Shown one piece after another: positions 19,071 to 27,711 of a DNA stretch of 64,000 nucleotides. A program made the position numbers and the translations under genes. The number at the start of each line of letters is the position of its first letter. Positions within the stretch are counted from its first letter, which is position 1. Origin of the DNA: Alsobacter sp045348435. GTDB taxonomy: Bacteria > Pseudomonadota > Alphaproteobacteria > Rhizobiales > Beijerinckiaceae. The notes below the pieces were generated by a model that saw only the letters and a program-made list of their open reading frames with translations, was not told where the DNA came from and did no database searches. The stretch covers positions 4,464,001 to 4,528,000 of the forward strand of contig NZ_CP157484.1 in NCBI RefSeq assembly GCF_045348435.1, read 5' to 3'.

Positions 19071-20168
19071 TCAGGCCGTCTCGGCCATGGCCGGCCGGTT
19101 CGCCGACCGTGCGTCTTCAAGCGCCGCCAGGAGATCCCGGGCGCGATGGGCGGAGGTGTGCTCGGCCAGCACGCGCTCGCGCGCCCGCCGGCCGATGGCG
19201 GCGATCTCCTCGGACGGGCGGTCGATGGCGGCGAGCGCCTCCTCGGTCGAGCGCGCGATCAGGATCTCGCGGCCGGGCTCGAAGAAGCTGTCCAGCCCCT
19301 CCCAGGAATCCGACAGGAGCGCGGCCCCGCAGGCAGCCGCCTCGAACAGCCGACCCGACGGGCACCAGCCCATTTCGGCCATGGCCCGGCGGGTCACGTT
19401 CAGGGTCAGCCGCGACGAGGCGTAGAAGGCCGGGTGCTCGGACGGTGGCAGATGGCGGACGAAAAAGATGTTCTGCGTCCAGGGGAAATCCGGCGGATAT
19501 TGCGCGCCGGCGATGAGGAACCGCTGGCCGGGGCGCCGCCGGGCCGGCTCGACGAAGAGCGCCTCGAGCGCCGCCTGACGGTCCTGCGCATAGGTGCCCA
19601 GATAGGAGAGGTCGGCGGCGAAGCGGTCCAGCGGCGCGTCGGGACGGTGCGACTGCGGATCCACATGGCCGTAGAGCGGCGCCACCCGGCGCGCCCCGAG
19701 CCGCGACCGCAGCGCCGCGAGGGCCTCGCCGCCCGTGTAGCTCAGCACCAGGTCGAAGTCCCGCAGCCCGCGCGGCCCGATGGCCTTCACGTCGGCGCCG
19801 CCCTCGATGAGGCTGAGCGTCACCGGCGTGTCGAGGTCGTAGAAGACCGACAGCGGCCGCGGAGCGTCGAGCATCAGGGCCGTGGCCTCGACCCCATGCG
19901 GGCAGAAGCTCGTCGCCATGGCGACGTCGGCGTCGGCCAGCTCGCGGCGGGCCCGGGCGGCCGCCTCCGGCCAGTCGGCGTAGAGCACGAGTTCGCCATG
20001 GGGCAGCGAGAAGAGGTCGCGGTTGTCAGCGTAATAGGGCGTGTCGTGCTCGAAAAACACGACACGATGGCCCTGGGCGGCGAGCGCCCGGATCAGCCCG
20101 CGCCAGAGCGTGGCGTGGCCGTTGCCCCAGGAGGACGACACCGTCAGGCCGAAGATCACGATCTTCAT
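19071..20168 (-). CDS. CgeB-like glycosyltransferase 1
   Basis: 365 residues, GT-B fold. The N-terminus VIFGLTVSSSWGNGHATLWRG is shared almost word for word with the gene at 23163. The C-terminal domain has LSYLGTYAQDRQ, LNVTRRAMAEMG, and SGRLFEAAACGAALLSD, the region that binds the nucleotide sugar in CgeB/DUF3880-type transferases. Relatives add sugars to spore-coat or surface glycans. It overlaps the phosphatase gene before it by four bases. The donor sugar is unknown; UDP-xylose or UDP-glucuronate from this cluster are candidates only. Confidence 0.85.
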   Translation of the reverse strand: MKIVIFGLTVSSSWGNGHATLWRGLIRALAAQGHRVVFFEHDTPYYADNRDLFSLPHGELVLYADWPEAAARARRELADADVAMATSFCPHGVEATALMLDAPRPLSVFYDLDTPVTLSLIEGGADVKAIGPRGLRDFDLVLSYTGGEALAALRSRLGARRVAPLYGHVDPQSHRPDAPLDRFAADLSYLGTYAQDRQAALEALFVEPARRRPGQRFLIAGAQYPPDFPWTQNIFFVRHLPPSEHPAFYASSRLTLNVTRRAMAEMGWCPSGRLFEAAACGAALLSDSWEGLDSFFEPGREILIARSTEEALAAIDRPSEEIAAIGRRARERVLAEHTSAHRARDLLAALEDARSANRPAMAETA

Positions 20169-20764
20169 GCGCGCGGCTCCTCGTTGAGGCGGTGCAGGCG
20201 GCAGCCCCATTCGCCCATCGCCAGCGTGGTCACCGACCCCGGCGCGATCTCGATGCGGCTCCACGCGTCGAGCCCGAGGCCGAGCCCGAACAGCACCAGC
20301 GCGCGCAACGGCTCGGCATGGGCCACGAGCGCGACGCCGGCGCCCGGATGCCGGGCGACGAGCGACAGGGCGCAGCGCGCCACGCGGGCCTGGACCTCGA
20401 CGGCGCTCTCGCCGCCGGGCGCGCGGGCCAGGCTGCGGTTCTGGTTCCAGCGCGTCCAGGCGGGATCGGACGCGAGGTCCTCGAAGCTGCGGCCGGTCCA
20501 GTCGCCGGCGTCGAGCTCCTGGAGGTCGTCGTCGGTCGTCACCGGCAGGCCCAGGCGCCGGGCGATCGGCTCCGCCGTCTCCTGCGCCCTCTCCAGCGGG
20601 CTGGCGTGGATCGCCGCGACGCTCTCGCCCGACAGCCGTTCGGCCGCCCATTCGGCCTGGCGCCGTCCTTCGGCCGAGAGGCGCACGCCCGGCGTGCGGG
20701 CGCTCAGCGCCCGGTTCACCTGCTCATGCGCGCCATGGCGGACGAGGAACAGCGTGGTGGTCAC
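20165..20764 (-). CDS. Histidine phosphatase (phosphoglycerate mutase-like)
   Basis: 199 residues from a GTG at 20764. The catalytic RHG motif is in FLVRHGAHEQVN close to the N-terminus; SPLERAQETAEPIA, the second Arg region, and VALVAHAEPLRALV with the second catalytic His follow. The family transfers phosphate from small phosphate esters to a histidine. Located directly after inositol-3-phosphate synthase, it may release phosphate from inositol phosphate or from a glycosyl-inositol phosphate (inference); cobalamin phosphatase CobC is a family alternative with no context here. Confidence 0.87.
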   Translation of the reverse strand: MTTTLFLVRHGAHEQVNRALSARTPGVRLSAEGRRQAEWAAERLSGESVAAIHASPLERAQETAEPIARRLGLPVTTDDDLQELDAGDWTGRSFEDLASDPAWTRWNQNRSLARAPGGESAVEVQARVARCALSLVARHPGAGVALVAHAEPLRALVLFGLGLGLDAWSRIEIAPGSVTTLAMGEWGCRLHRLNEEPRA

Positions 20765-20798
20765 GGCTGGGCCCCTTCGGGGACGCGAATCGCCCTCA

Positions 20799-21881
20799 TC
20801 ATGACGCCTCGCCGGCGACGAAGCGGATCGTCCGATCACGCGCCTCGGAGTCGGTGAACTGCTGCGGCGGCGATTTCATGAAATAGCTGGAGGGTCCGGT
20901 CAGCGCGCCGCCGACGCCCCGGTCGAGCGCCAGCTTGGCGCAGCGCACGGCGTCGATGACGATCCCGGCCGAATTGGGCGAATCCCACACTTCGAGCTTC
21001 AGCTCGCAGTTGAGCGGCACTCCGCCGAAGGTGGTCCCCTCCATGCGGATGTAGCACCACTTGCGGTCGGTCAGCCACGGCACGTGGTCGCTCGGACCGA
21101 CATGGATGTCGCCGGGCGCCAGCGGCGCGTCGAGCTGGCTCGCCACCGACTGCGTCTTGGAGATCTTCTTCGATTCCAGCCTCTCGCGCTCCAGCATGTT
21201 CTGGAAGTCGGCGTTGCCGCCAAAATTCAGCTGGTAGGTGCGGTCCAGCCGCACGCCGCGCTCCTTGAACAGGTTGGTCAGCACCCGGTGCACGATGGTC
21301 GCGCCGACCTGGCTCTTGATGTCGTCGCCCACGATGGGCAGGCCGCGCTCCTCGAAGCGCCTGGCCCAGTCCTTGTTGGAGGCGATGAACACCGGGATGC
21401 AGTTGACGAAGGCGCAGCCCGCCTCCAGCGCCTGCTCGGCGTAGAACTCGGTCGCCTGCTGCGACCCCACCGGCAGGTAGGAGACCAGCACGTCCGTCCT
21501 GGACCGGCGCAGGATGTCGGTCACGTCGCTCACCGGCGCGTCGGATTCGGCGATCTCGTCGCGCATGTAGCGGCCGATGCCGTCGAGCGTGGGCCCGCGG
21601 TTCACCTGCACCCCGGTCGGCTCGGGCCTGGCGAAGCGCTCGGTGTTGTTGGGCTGGACGAAGATCGCCTCGCTGACGTCGCGGCCGACCTTGGCGGCGT
21701 TGACGTCGAAGGCGGACGCGATCTCGATGTCGCCCACGCGGTAGCCGCCGAGCTCGACGTTCATGAGGCCCGGCACGGGCTCGTTGGCGACGGCGTCGCG
21801 GTAGTAGGTCAGGCCCTGCACGAACGAAGACGCGCAGTTGCCCACGCCCACGATGCCGACGCGCAATGTGTTGCGGCTCAT
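20799..21881 (-). CDS. ino1: Inositol-3-phosphate synthase
   Basis: 360 residues, the length of the short bacterial (actinobacterial-type) enzyme. It converts glucose 6-phosphate to 1D-myo-inositol 3-phosphate using bound NAD. NAD-binding VGIVGVGNCASS lies at the N-terminus; catalytic-domain segments LVSYLPVGSQQ, FVNCIPVFIAS, GDDIKSQVGATI, NFGGNADFQNM and SKTQSV are all present. RBS AAGGAAG precedes ATG 21881. Inositol synthesis is uncommon in alphaproteobacteria, and here it is committed to a sugar-modifying cluster, pointing to an inositol-containing product. Confidence 0.95.
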   Translation of the reverse strand: MSRNTLRVGIVGVGNCASSFVQGLTYYRDAVANEPVPGLMNVELGGYRVGDIEIASAFDVNAAKVGRDVSEAIFVQPNNTERFARPEPTGVQVNRGPTLDGIGRYMRDEIAESDAPVSDVTDILRRSRTDVLVSYLPVGSQQATEFYAEQALEAGCAFVNCIPVFIASNKDWARRFEERGLPIVGDDIKSQVGATIVHRVLTNLFKERGVRLDRTYQLNFGGNADFQNMLERERLESKKISKTQSVASQLDAPLAPGDIHVGPSDHVPWLTDRKWCYIRMEGTTFGGVPLNCELKLEVWDSPNSAGIVIDAVRCAKLALDRGVGGALTGPSSYFMKSPPQQFTDSEARDRTIRFVAGEAS

Positions 21882-21953
21882 GACGCTGCTTCCTTTCTGT
21901 GCGGGCGCCGCCCCAGGGCGGACGCCGTTGGCCGGGCGCGGTCGTCCCGGATC

Positions 21954-21972
21954 GCCCGGGTCGGACCCGGGC
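21954..21972 (-). other. GC-rich hairpin between two cluster genes
   Basis: A perfect 8-base stem (GCCCGGGT/ACCCGGGC) with a three-base loop in the 94-base gap between the UDP-xylose-synthase-like gene and inositol-3-phosphate synthase. No T run follows, so it is more likely an mRNA processing or stability element, or a weak attenuator, than a full terminator. Confidence 0.5.
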
Positions 21973-21975
21973 GCG

Positions 21976-23010
21976 TCAGACCCGCGCGTCCTCGGCGAGC
22001 GCGAAGGCGGCGCGGTTCGCCGGGCGGGCCTTGCTCCTGTCGTGCTCGTCGGAGAACCACGCGATCGTCGATTCCAGCCCCTTCTCCAGGGAGGTGACCG
22101 GGGCCCAGCCGAGGAGCTCGCGCGCGATGGTGATATCGGGCCGCCGGCGGCGCGGATCGTCGACCGGCAGGGGCCGGCGAACCACCGCGGAAGACGAGCC
22201 CGTCATGGCGAGGACCAGCTCGACCAGGTCGCTGACCCTGAGCTCGTTGGGATTGCCGAGATTGACCGGGCCCTTCAGCGGCCCGTCATGGCGCATCAGC
22301 GCCTTGAGGCCCGTCACGAGGTCGTCGACATAGCAGAAGGACCGCGTCTGGGAGCCGTCGCCATAGACCGTGATGTCCTCGCCGGCGATCGCCTGCGTCA
22401 CCACGTTGGAGACCACGCGTCCGTCGTCCGCGGCCATCCGGGGACCATAGGTGTTGAAGATCCTGGCGACCCGCACCGAGGCGCGGCCGGCGCGCTCGAA
22501 GTCGAAGGTGAGGGCCTCGGCGGCCCGCTTGCCCTCGTCGTAGCAGGCGCGCGGCCCGATCGAGTTCACATTGCCCCAGTAGCTCTCGCGCTGGGGATGG
22601 ACCTCGGGGTCGCCATAAACCTCGCTGGTCGAGGCCAGCAGGAAGCGCGCGCCCGTGTCCTCGCACAGCCGCAACAGATTGCGGCTGCCCAGCACGCTGG
22701 TCATCATCGTGTGCTCGGGATCCGCCTGGTAGTGGGGCGGCGAGGCCGGGCAGGCGAGGTTGTAGACGAAGTCGATCTGGCTCTTGGACTGCCGCAGGAC
22801 GCGCGCCGGAACGGGATCGATGATGTCCGCTTCGATCAGGTCGAACAGCGGCTCGCGCTCGAGATGGCGAAGGTTGAGCTTGCGCCCTGTCTTGAGATTG
22901 TCGATGCAGATCACGTGAGCGCCGTCGGCTAGCAGGGAGTCGCAAAGATGCGATCCGACGAAACCTGCACCACCGGCGACGAGGACCAGCTGTCGTCTTC
23001 CGTTCTTCAT
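21976..23010 (-). CDS. UDP-glucuronate decarboxylase-like SDR (UDP-xylose synthase)
   Basis: 344 residues, extended short-chain dehydrogenase. NAD site GGAGFVGSH, then NLACPASPPHYQ, the hallmark of UDP-xylose synthases, STSEVYGDPEVHPQ, and the catalytic Tyr-Lys in CYDEGKR. The C-terminal part has YGDGSQTRSFCYVDD and GNPNELRV. The family turns UDP-glucuronate into UDP-xylose and CO2. ATG 23010 follows GAGAGG. It would supply UDP-xylose for the cluster's transferases (inference). dTDP-glucose 4,6-dehydratase is a close relative but lacks the PASPPHYQ pattern. Confidence 0.87.
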   Translation of the reverse strand: MKNGRRQLVLVAGGAGFVGSHLCDSLLADGAHVICIDNLKTGRKLNLRHLEREPLFDLIEADIIDPVPARVLRQSKSQIDFVYNLACPASPPHYQADPEHTMMTSVLGSRNLLRLCEDTGARFLLASTSEVYGDPEVHPQRESYWGNVNSIGPRACYDEGKRAAEALTFDFERAGRASVRVARIFNTYGPRMAADDGRVVSNVVTQAIAGEDITVYGDGSQTRSFCYVDDLVTGLKALMRHDGPLKGPVNLGNPNELRVSDLVELVLAMTGSSSAVVRRPLPVDDPRRRRPDITIARELLGWAPVTSLEKGLESTIAWFSDEHDRSKARPANRAAFALAEDARV

Positions 23011-23162
23011 GGTCGGAACCTCTCGCTGTGTTGCCAGCCAACGCGGAACGTTTGTAGTTGGTTCAAACATTTCGTCAGGGAATTCCGATATTTGATGGCT
23101 TGGGCTCGGAATCCCCTCAAGACGGATCGAATCAGGACGAAACCGATGCGGGGCGGAGGCGG
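23011..23162 (-). other. AT-richer gap, possible internal promoter region of the cluster
   Basis: This 152-base gap is the largest in the 18-gene run and visibly poorer in GC than the genes around it, which suits a promoter. No sigma-70 pair with good spacing and no EcfG consensus could be found, so the call rests on spacing and composition only. Confidence 0.3.
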
Positions 23163-24290
23163 TCAGGCCGGCAGCGTCGCGGATCGTCGCACCGGCTGGC
23201 GCGCCGCCACGATCGCGTCGAGGAGGTGGGTCTCGAGCTCCTGCGCCCTGTGGCGGGCGCTGTGGCCGCGCAGCACCCGCGCCAGCGCCTGTTCGGCGAC
23301 GCCGCGCCGGCGCGTCTCGTTCCAGCGCGTCAGGACATGCAGGACGTCGTCTGCGTCATGGGCCAGCGCGATCTCCTCGCCGGGCGTGAACAGCGTGTCC
23401 AGCCCGTCCCAGACGTCCGAGACGATGGGCGTGCCGCAGGCGGCGGCCTCGAACAGGCGCACGCTCGGGCTGTAGCCCGCCCGCACCATGTCGGCGCGGG
23501 TGACGTTCAGCGTGTAGCGGCTGGCGCCGTAGAAGGCGGGATGCGCGTCCGGCGGCACATGCTCGACGCGGTCGACATTCGCCGGCCAGTCGATGTCGGC
23601 CGGATATTGCGGGCCCGCCACCACGAAGCGCAGATGCGGCGCCTGCCGGGCCGGCTCGATCAGCAGCCTGTCCAGCACCGGCTGCCGGTCCGGGCTGTAG
23701 GTGCCCAGATAGGAGAGATCGTAGGTCTTGGGCGCGTCCGTCGGGCGGTACGCGTCGGTGTCGACCGAGCAGTAGAGCGCCCGGGCTGCGGGCGAGCCCC
23801 AGCGCCGCTCCAGCGTCCGCAGCGTGGGTCCGCCCGTGAAGGACAGGTAGACGTCGTAGCCGGGGATCAGCTCCGGGGAGAGATATTCCTGGTCGCCGCG
23901 CTCCAGCCGCGCAAGCGTGACCGGCGTGTCGATGTCGTAGAAGGCCGTCACGCCCCGGGTGGTGCGCTGCGCGAAGCGCCCCGCCGCGACCCCGTCCGGC
24001 ACATAGGAGCCGACGATGACGGCGTCCGCGCGGGCGATCTCGGGCGCCCAGGCGTCCAGGGCCGCGAGGTCCGGATAGAGCGCGAAGCGGCAGAAGTCCG
24101 GCTCGGGCATGTCCCGGTGCCGCGCATACCAGGGCTGGTCGCGCTCCAGGAACAGGATGTCGTGCCCGCGTTCCGCGAAGGCGCGCAGCAGCGCCCTGTA
24201 GGTCGTCGCGTGCCCGTTGCCCCAGCTGGACGAGAGGCTGAGGCCGAGCACGACCACCGAGAGGGGTCGGGATGCGGGAGACGCGATCAT
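23163..24290 (-). CDS. CgeB-like glycosyltransferase 2
   Basis: 375 residues and clearly a paralogue of the gene at 19071. Shared blocks include LSSSWGNGHAT, FYDIDTPVTLARLE, YDLSYLGTYSPDRQ, LNVTRADMVRAG, and SVRLFEAAACGTPIVSD. GT-B fold with the donor site in the C-terminal half. The two paralogues lie on either side of the UXS-inositol synthase-phosphatase block, suggesting that an ancestral transferase gene was duplicated around it. Its ATG overlaps the stop of the preceding gene by four bases. Donor and acceptor unknown. Confidence 0.85.
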   Translation of the reverse strand: MIASPASRPLSVVVLGLSLSSSWGNGHATTYRALLRAFAERGHDILFLERDQPWYARHRDMPEPDFCRFALYPDLAALDAWAPEIARADAVIVGSYVPDGVAAGRFAQRTTRGVTAFYDIDTPVTLARLERGDQEYLSPELIPGYDVYLSFTGGPTLRTLERRWGSPAARALYCSVDTDAYRPTDAPKTYDLSYLGTYSPDRQPVLDRLLIEPARQAPHLRFVVAGPQYPADIDWPANVDRVEHVPPDAHPAFYGASRYTLNVTRADMVRAGYSPSVRLFEAAACGTPIVSDVWDGLDTLFTPGEEIALAHDADDVLHVLTRWNETRRRGVAEQALARVLRGHSARHRAQELETHLLDAIVAARQPVRRSATLPA

Positions 24291-25381
24291 GCGGCGCTCC
24301 GGCCCCGCGTCCGGGCCGCCTCTTCCTTCAGGATGGCGTCGACCTGGGCTCCCCGCTTGGCGTAGGTGTGCTCCGCCAGGACGCGGTCGCAGGCGCGCCG
24401 GCCGATGGCCTCGGCGCGGTCGCGCGTCAGCCCGTCCAGGTGCTGGATCACGTCCTGCCCGTCACGCGCGACCAGCACCTCCTCGTCAGGCTTGAGGAAG
24501 AGCTCGATGCCCTCCCAGGCGTCGGTGATCAGGCAGGCGCCGGCTCCCGCCGCCTCGAAGACGCGCGTCGCCGGCGAGAAGCCGATCTCCGCCATGCTGT
24601 CGCGGGCGATGTTGAGCACGGCCAGCGGCGTGCGGTTGAAGGCGTTGTGCTCGCGCGTGTAGACATGGCCGATGCGCCGCACATTGGCCGACATGGGCTT
24701 GTCCTCCCAGCCGGCGCCGCCGATCAGGAACGACTTGGCGGCCAGCTTCGCGGCCGGCTCCAGGAAGAACTGCTCCACCCGCCGCTCGCGGTCCGGCAGG
24801 CGGTTGCCCAGGAAGCCGAGGTCGCCGGAGAAGCGCGGCTCCGGGGCCACCGGATGGTGGGTGGCGGGGTCGAGCGCGTTGTAGATCGGCACGCAGCGCC
24901 GGGCGCCGAAGCCCTCATAGGCCTGCACCACGGGCGGGCCGCCCCCATAGGTGAAGACGAGGTCGAGCGAGGGCAGCACGCGGCGCAGCGGATGACGCTC
25001 GTAGCCGCGCATCTCCGCCAGCGTGGCGGGCGCGTCAACGTCCCAGAAGATCCGGATGGCGTCCGGCCGGGAGGCCGCCACCACGCCCTCCAGGAGCTCG
25101 TCGTCAAACACCCCGACGCCGCTCGCCTTGACGACCACGTCCGCGCTCGCCGCCTCGGCGACGACGCCCCGCATGGCGTCCTCGGTCGCCGGGTAGACCT
25201 TCACCTCCGCCCATTCGGGCGGCTCGATGTCGCGGTGCTTCTGCCGGTCATAGGCGTCCGGCTCGTAGAAGGTGATCCGGTAGCCGCGCTGGGCGAGGTC
25301 GAAGAGCATGCCCCGGTAATAGGTGGCCGCGCCGTTCCAGTAGGACGACAGCAGGCTGGAGCCGTAGAACGCGATCTTCAT
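24287..25381 (-). CDS. CgeB-like glycosyltransferase 3
   Basis: 364 residues. The N-terminus MKIAFYGSSLLSSYWNGAATYYRG keeps the S-x-W-N-G-x-A-T pattern seen in the paralogues. The C-terminal half has GDLGFLGNRLPDRE, FLIGGAGWEDK, LNIARDSMAEIGFSPATRVFEAAGAG and DAWEGIELFL, the same donor-domain layout. It is more distant from the two closest paralogues. Start and stop overlap neighbours by four bases each, implying translational coupling and production in fixed ratio. Specific sugar unknown. Confidence 0.83.
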   Translation of the reverse strand: MKIAFYGSSLLSSYWNGAATYYRGMLFDLAQRGYRITFYEPDAYDRQKHRDIEPPEWAEVKVYPATEDAMRGVVAEAASADVVVKASGVGVFDDELLEGVVAASRPDAIRIFWDVDAPATLAEMRGYERHPLRRVLPSLDLVFTYGGGPPVVQAYEGFGARRCVPIYNALDPATHHPVAPEPRFSGDLGFLGNRLPDRERRVEQFFLEPAAKLAAKSFLIGGAGWEDKPMSANVRRIGHVYTREHNAFNRTPLAVLNIARDSMAEIGFSPATRVFEAAGAGACLITDAWEGIELFLKPDEEVLVARDGQDVIQHLDGLTRDRAEAIGRRACDRVLAEHTYAKRGAQVDAILKEEAARTRGRSAA

Positions 25382-26529
25382 GACATCGTCTCCAGGGACG
25401 CGGAGGCGTCTTGGTGGGGGTGGGCCGCCCCCGGCGCGCCGGGGGCGCCGAGTTCGGCCGCAAAGCCGAGCAGCTCGCGCATCCGGTGCGCGCAGGTGTG
25501 GCGGGCCAGGATGGCGGCGAGGCCGCGCTCGGCCAGCCCCCGGCGCAAATCCGGGTCGGCCGAAAGGTCGCGCAGGCGGCGCTCCATGGCGTCGCCGTCG
25601 CGCGCCACCAGGAAGTCCTCGCCGGGCGTGAACAGGCCTTCGCTGTCGTCCCAGGGGGCGGACACGAGCGGGATGCCGCAGGCCAGCGCCTCGAACACCC
25701 GGATGGTCGGAATGCCGGGCAGCATGTCGACATAGAAGCGGCGCGGCACGTGGACGGTCGCCAGATGGCGGGCGAAGGCGCCCGGCGCGGCGGCGTTAGG
25801 CAGCCACCCGCGATAGCGCGCGCCGTAGCGCCGCAGCATCGCCAGCGCCTCGTCCGGATAGCGCACGCCGTGGATGTCGAGCGCCAGGCCGGCCCGCTGC
25901 GCCGGCCCGAACAGGAAGCGCTCCAGCTCCTCGGTGCGCTCCCCGTCGCCCCAATTGCCGATCCAGACGAGGCCTTCGCGCTCGCCTTCGACGGCCGGCG
26001 GGTGGAACAGCCGGATGTCGGCCGCTTCGTGCCAGACATGGACGCGCCCGCCCCAGCCCCAGCCGCGATAGACCTCCGCCAGCGTCTCCCCGAAGGCGAG
26101 CACGCCGTCATAGCCGTCAAGGTCGAAGGCCGTGATGGCGTCCGGGTCGCTGACGGCGCGGTGATGGGTGTCGTGGAACAGCAGCCGGAACCGGCCGCCC
26201 TTGCGCCGTTCGCGCCCCAGCGCGGCGACGAGCCAGGGCTCGTTCCACTCATGCGCGACCACGAGGTCGGCGCCGTCGACGGCCGCCGCGACGTCGCAGT
26301 CGGGCCCATAGGTCTCGGAGGCCAGCTCCGGATAGGCGCGCCGGTAGGGCTCCAGGCCGGCCTCGCCATGGTCGCCGAGCAGGTTCTCCAAGCTCCAGGA
26401 CCCCGCCGGCTCCCACACCCGCACGTCATGGCCGGCGTGGATCAGCTCGCGCAACACGCCGCGCAGGAAATGCGCGTTGCCGTGGTTCCAGCACGAGGCC
26501 AGCGAGTGGGTGAAATAGACGACCCTCAT
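25378..26529 (-). CDS. CgeB-like glycosyltransferase 4
   Basis: 383 residues, the fourth and most diverged member. It starts MRVVYFTHSLASCWNHGNAHFLRGV, a variant of the shared N-terminal signature, and its C-terminal half contains VHVPRRFYVDMLPGIPTIRVFEALACGIPLVSA, the donor-binding segment of the family. An Ala/Pro/His-rich tail of about 20 residues follows. It is coupled to both neighbours through four-base overlaps. The order 26526-25378-24287-23163 gives four transferases in a row, consistent with stepwise building of an oligosaccharide (inference). Confidence 0.82.
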   Translation of the reverse strand: MRVVYFTHSLASCWNHGNAHFLRGVLRELIHAGHDVRVWEPAGSWSLENLLGDHGEAGLEPYRRAYPELASETYGPDCDVAAAVDGADLVVAHEWNEPWLVAALGRERRKGGRFRLLFHDTHHRAVSDPDAITAFDLDGYDGVLAFGETLAEVYRGWGWGGRVHVWHEAADIRLFHPPAVEGEREGLVWIGNWGDGERTEELERFLFGPAQRAGLALDIHGVRYPDEALAMLRRYGARYRGWLPNAAAPGAFARHLATVHVPRRFYVDMLPGIPTIRVFEALACGIPLVSAPWDDSEGLFTPGEDFLVARDGDAMERRLRDLSADPDLRRGLAERGLAAILARHTCAHRMRELLGFAAELGAPGAPGAAHPHQDASASLETMS

Positions 26530-27680
26530 GCGGCGCGCTCCCCGGTCCCGAGGCCGCGCGCGCCGTCTCCCCAGAGGCCGCGATGCACGTCGAGCACGCC
26601 CTCGACCATGCGGGCGAGGGTGTAGCGGCTGGCCCGCTCCCGGGCCGCCCGGCCCAGCGCGAGGCGGCGGTCGCGATCAGGCGCGAGGTCGGCGAGCATG
26701 CGCGCCAGCGCGGCGGCGTCGCCGGGCGGCGTGAACACCGCCGCGCCGTCCCACAGCTCGCGGAAGGTGGGGATGTCGGAGAGCGCCAGCGCGCATCCGG
26801 CCTGGGCGGCCTCCAGCACGGCGAGGCCGAACGGCTCGTAGAGCGCCGCCGAGCAGAACACCGGGCGCCGCGCATAGCGCTCCGCCATCTCGGCGCCGGA
26901 CAGTCCGCCCAGCGCGACCATGTCGCTGAGCCGGGCCTGCGCCCCGTGCGGGCCGATCAGCGGCCCGGCCGCCCTCACCGGAAAGGGCAGCCGTCCCGCC
27001 GCTTCGTCGAGGACCGCCGCGCCCTTGGCGTCGTCCCAGAGGCGCCCGGCGGTGAACGCCGCCTGTTCGAGCGGGCCGTCGTCCGAGACGTCGCCCGGGC
27101 GCTCCGGCCCGGCGCGCCCGTTATGCACCGCGATCGGCGCCCCCCGGCCGCCCGGGCGGTCGAGCCCATAGGCCTCGGCGGTGGCGGCCGCGAAGGCGCG
27201 GCTCGGCGCCAGGATGGCGTCGGCCCGCTCCAGCCCGCGCGCCGTCCTGGCGATGCGCCAGGCGAAGTCGTCCGGAATGGGCGCGTCGCCGCGGACCGCG
27301 CGCCACCATGTGGCCAGGCAGGAATGGTTCACCGCCGCGACCGGACGCTCGAACGCCGCGCCCGCCGCCAGAGCGGGAGCGTGCGCGTGGACGCTGTCGA
27401 CGCCGGCGTCGCGCGCCAGCCGGGCGAGCGCCAGCGACGCGTCGTCGAGCTCGGCCTCGGTCTCGGCCGTCCAGTCCAGCGGCGCACCGGTCTCGACCAG
27501 TTCGAGCCCCGGGACCGCCGCGGCGACGGCGCGCTGCAGCGGATCGGGCGCAGGGCCCAAAACGGCCAGGACCACACCGACATCCCGGTCGGCGAGGCCT
27601 CGCGCAAGATCGAGAGCGTAGGTCCACACGCCGCCGACAGCGTCGGCCGTGACCAGGATGCGACGGCGGGACGCGTTCAC
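26526..27680 (-). CDS. Glycosyltransferase family 4
   Basis: 384 residues, GT-B fold. The N-terminal domain starts ILVTADAVGGVWTYALDLARGL, typical of GT4, and the donor domain shows AGRLWDDAKG, FCSAALYEPFGLAVLEAAQAGCALALSD, the E-X7-E motif being EPFGLAVLE. The start is a GTG at 27680 with GAGG about ten bases ahead. It lies 31 bases after the epimerase gene. A close match to GT4 enzymes of exopolysaccharide clusters is likely; acceptor unknown. Confidence 0.86.
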   Translation of the reverse strand: MNASRRRILVTADAVGGVWTYALDLARGLADRDVGVVLAVLGPAPDPLQRAVAAAVPGLELVETGAPLDWTAETEAELDDASLALARLARDAGVDSVHAHAPALAAGAAFERPVAAVNHSCLATWWRAVRGDAPIPDDFAWRIARTARGLERADAILAPSRAFAAATAEAYGLDRPGGRGAPIAVHNGRAGPERPGDVSDDGPLEQAAFTAGRLWDDAKGAAVLDEAAGRLPFPVRAAGPLIGPHGAQARLSDMVALGGLSGAEMAERYARRPVFCSAALYEPFGLAVLEAAQAGCALALSDIPTFRELWDGAAVFTPPGDAAALARMLADLAPDRDRRLALGRAARERASRYTLARMVEGVLDVHRGLWGDGARGLGTGERAA

Positions 27681-27711
27681 CCGTGCGCCCGCCTCTGCTT
27701 CATCGGCCCGC

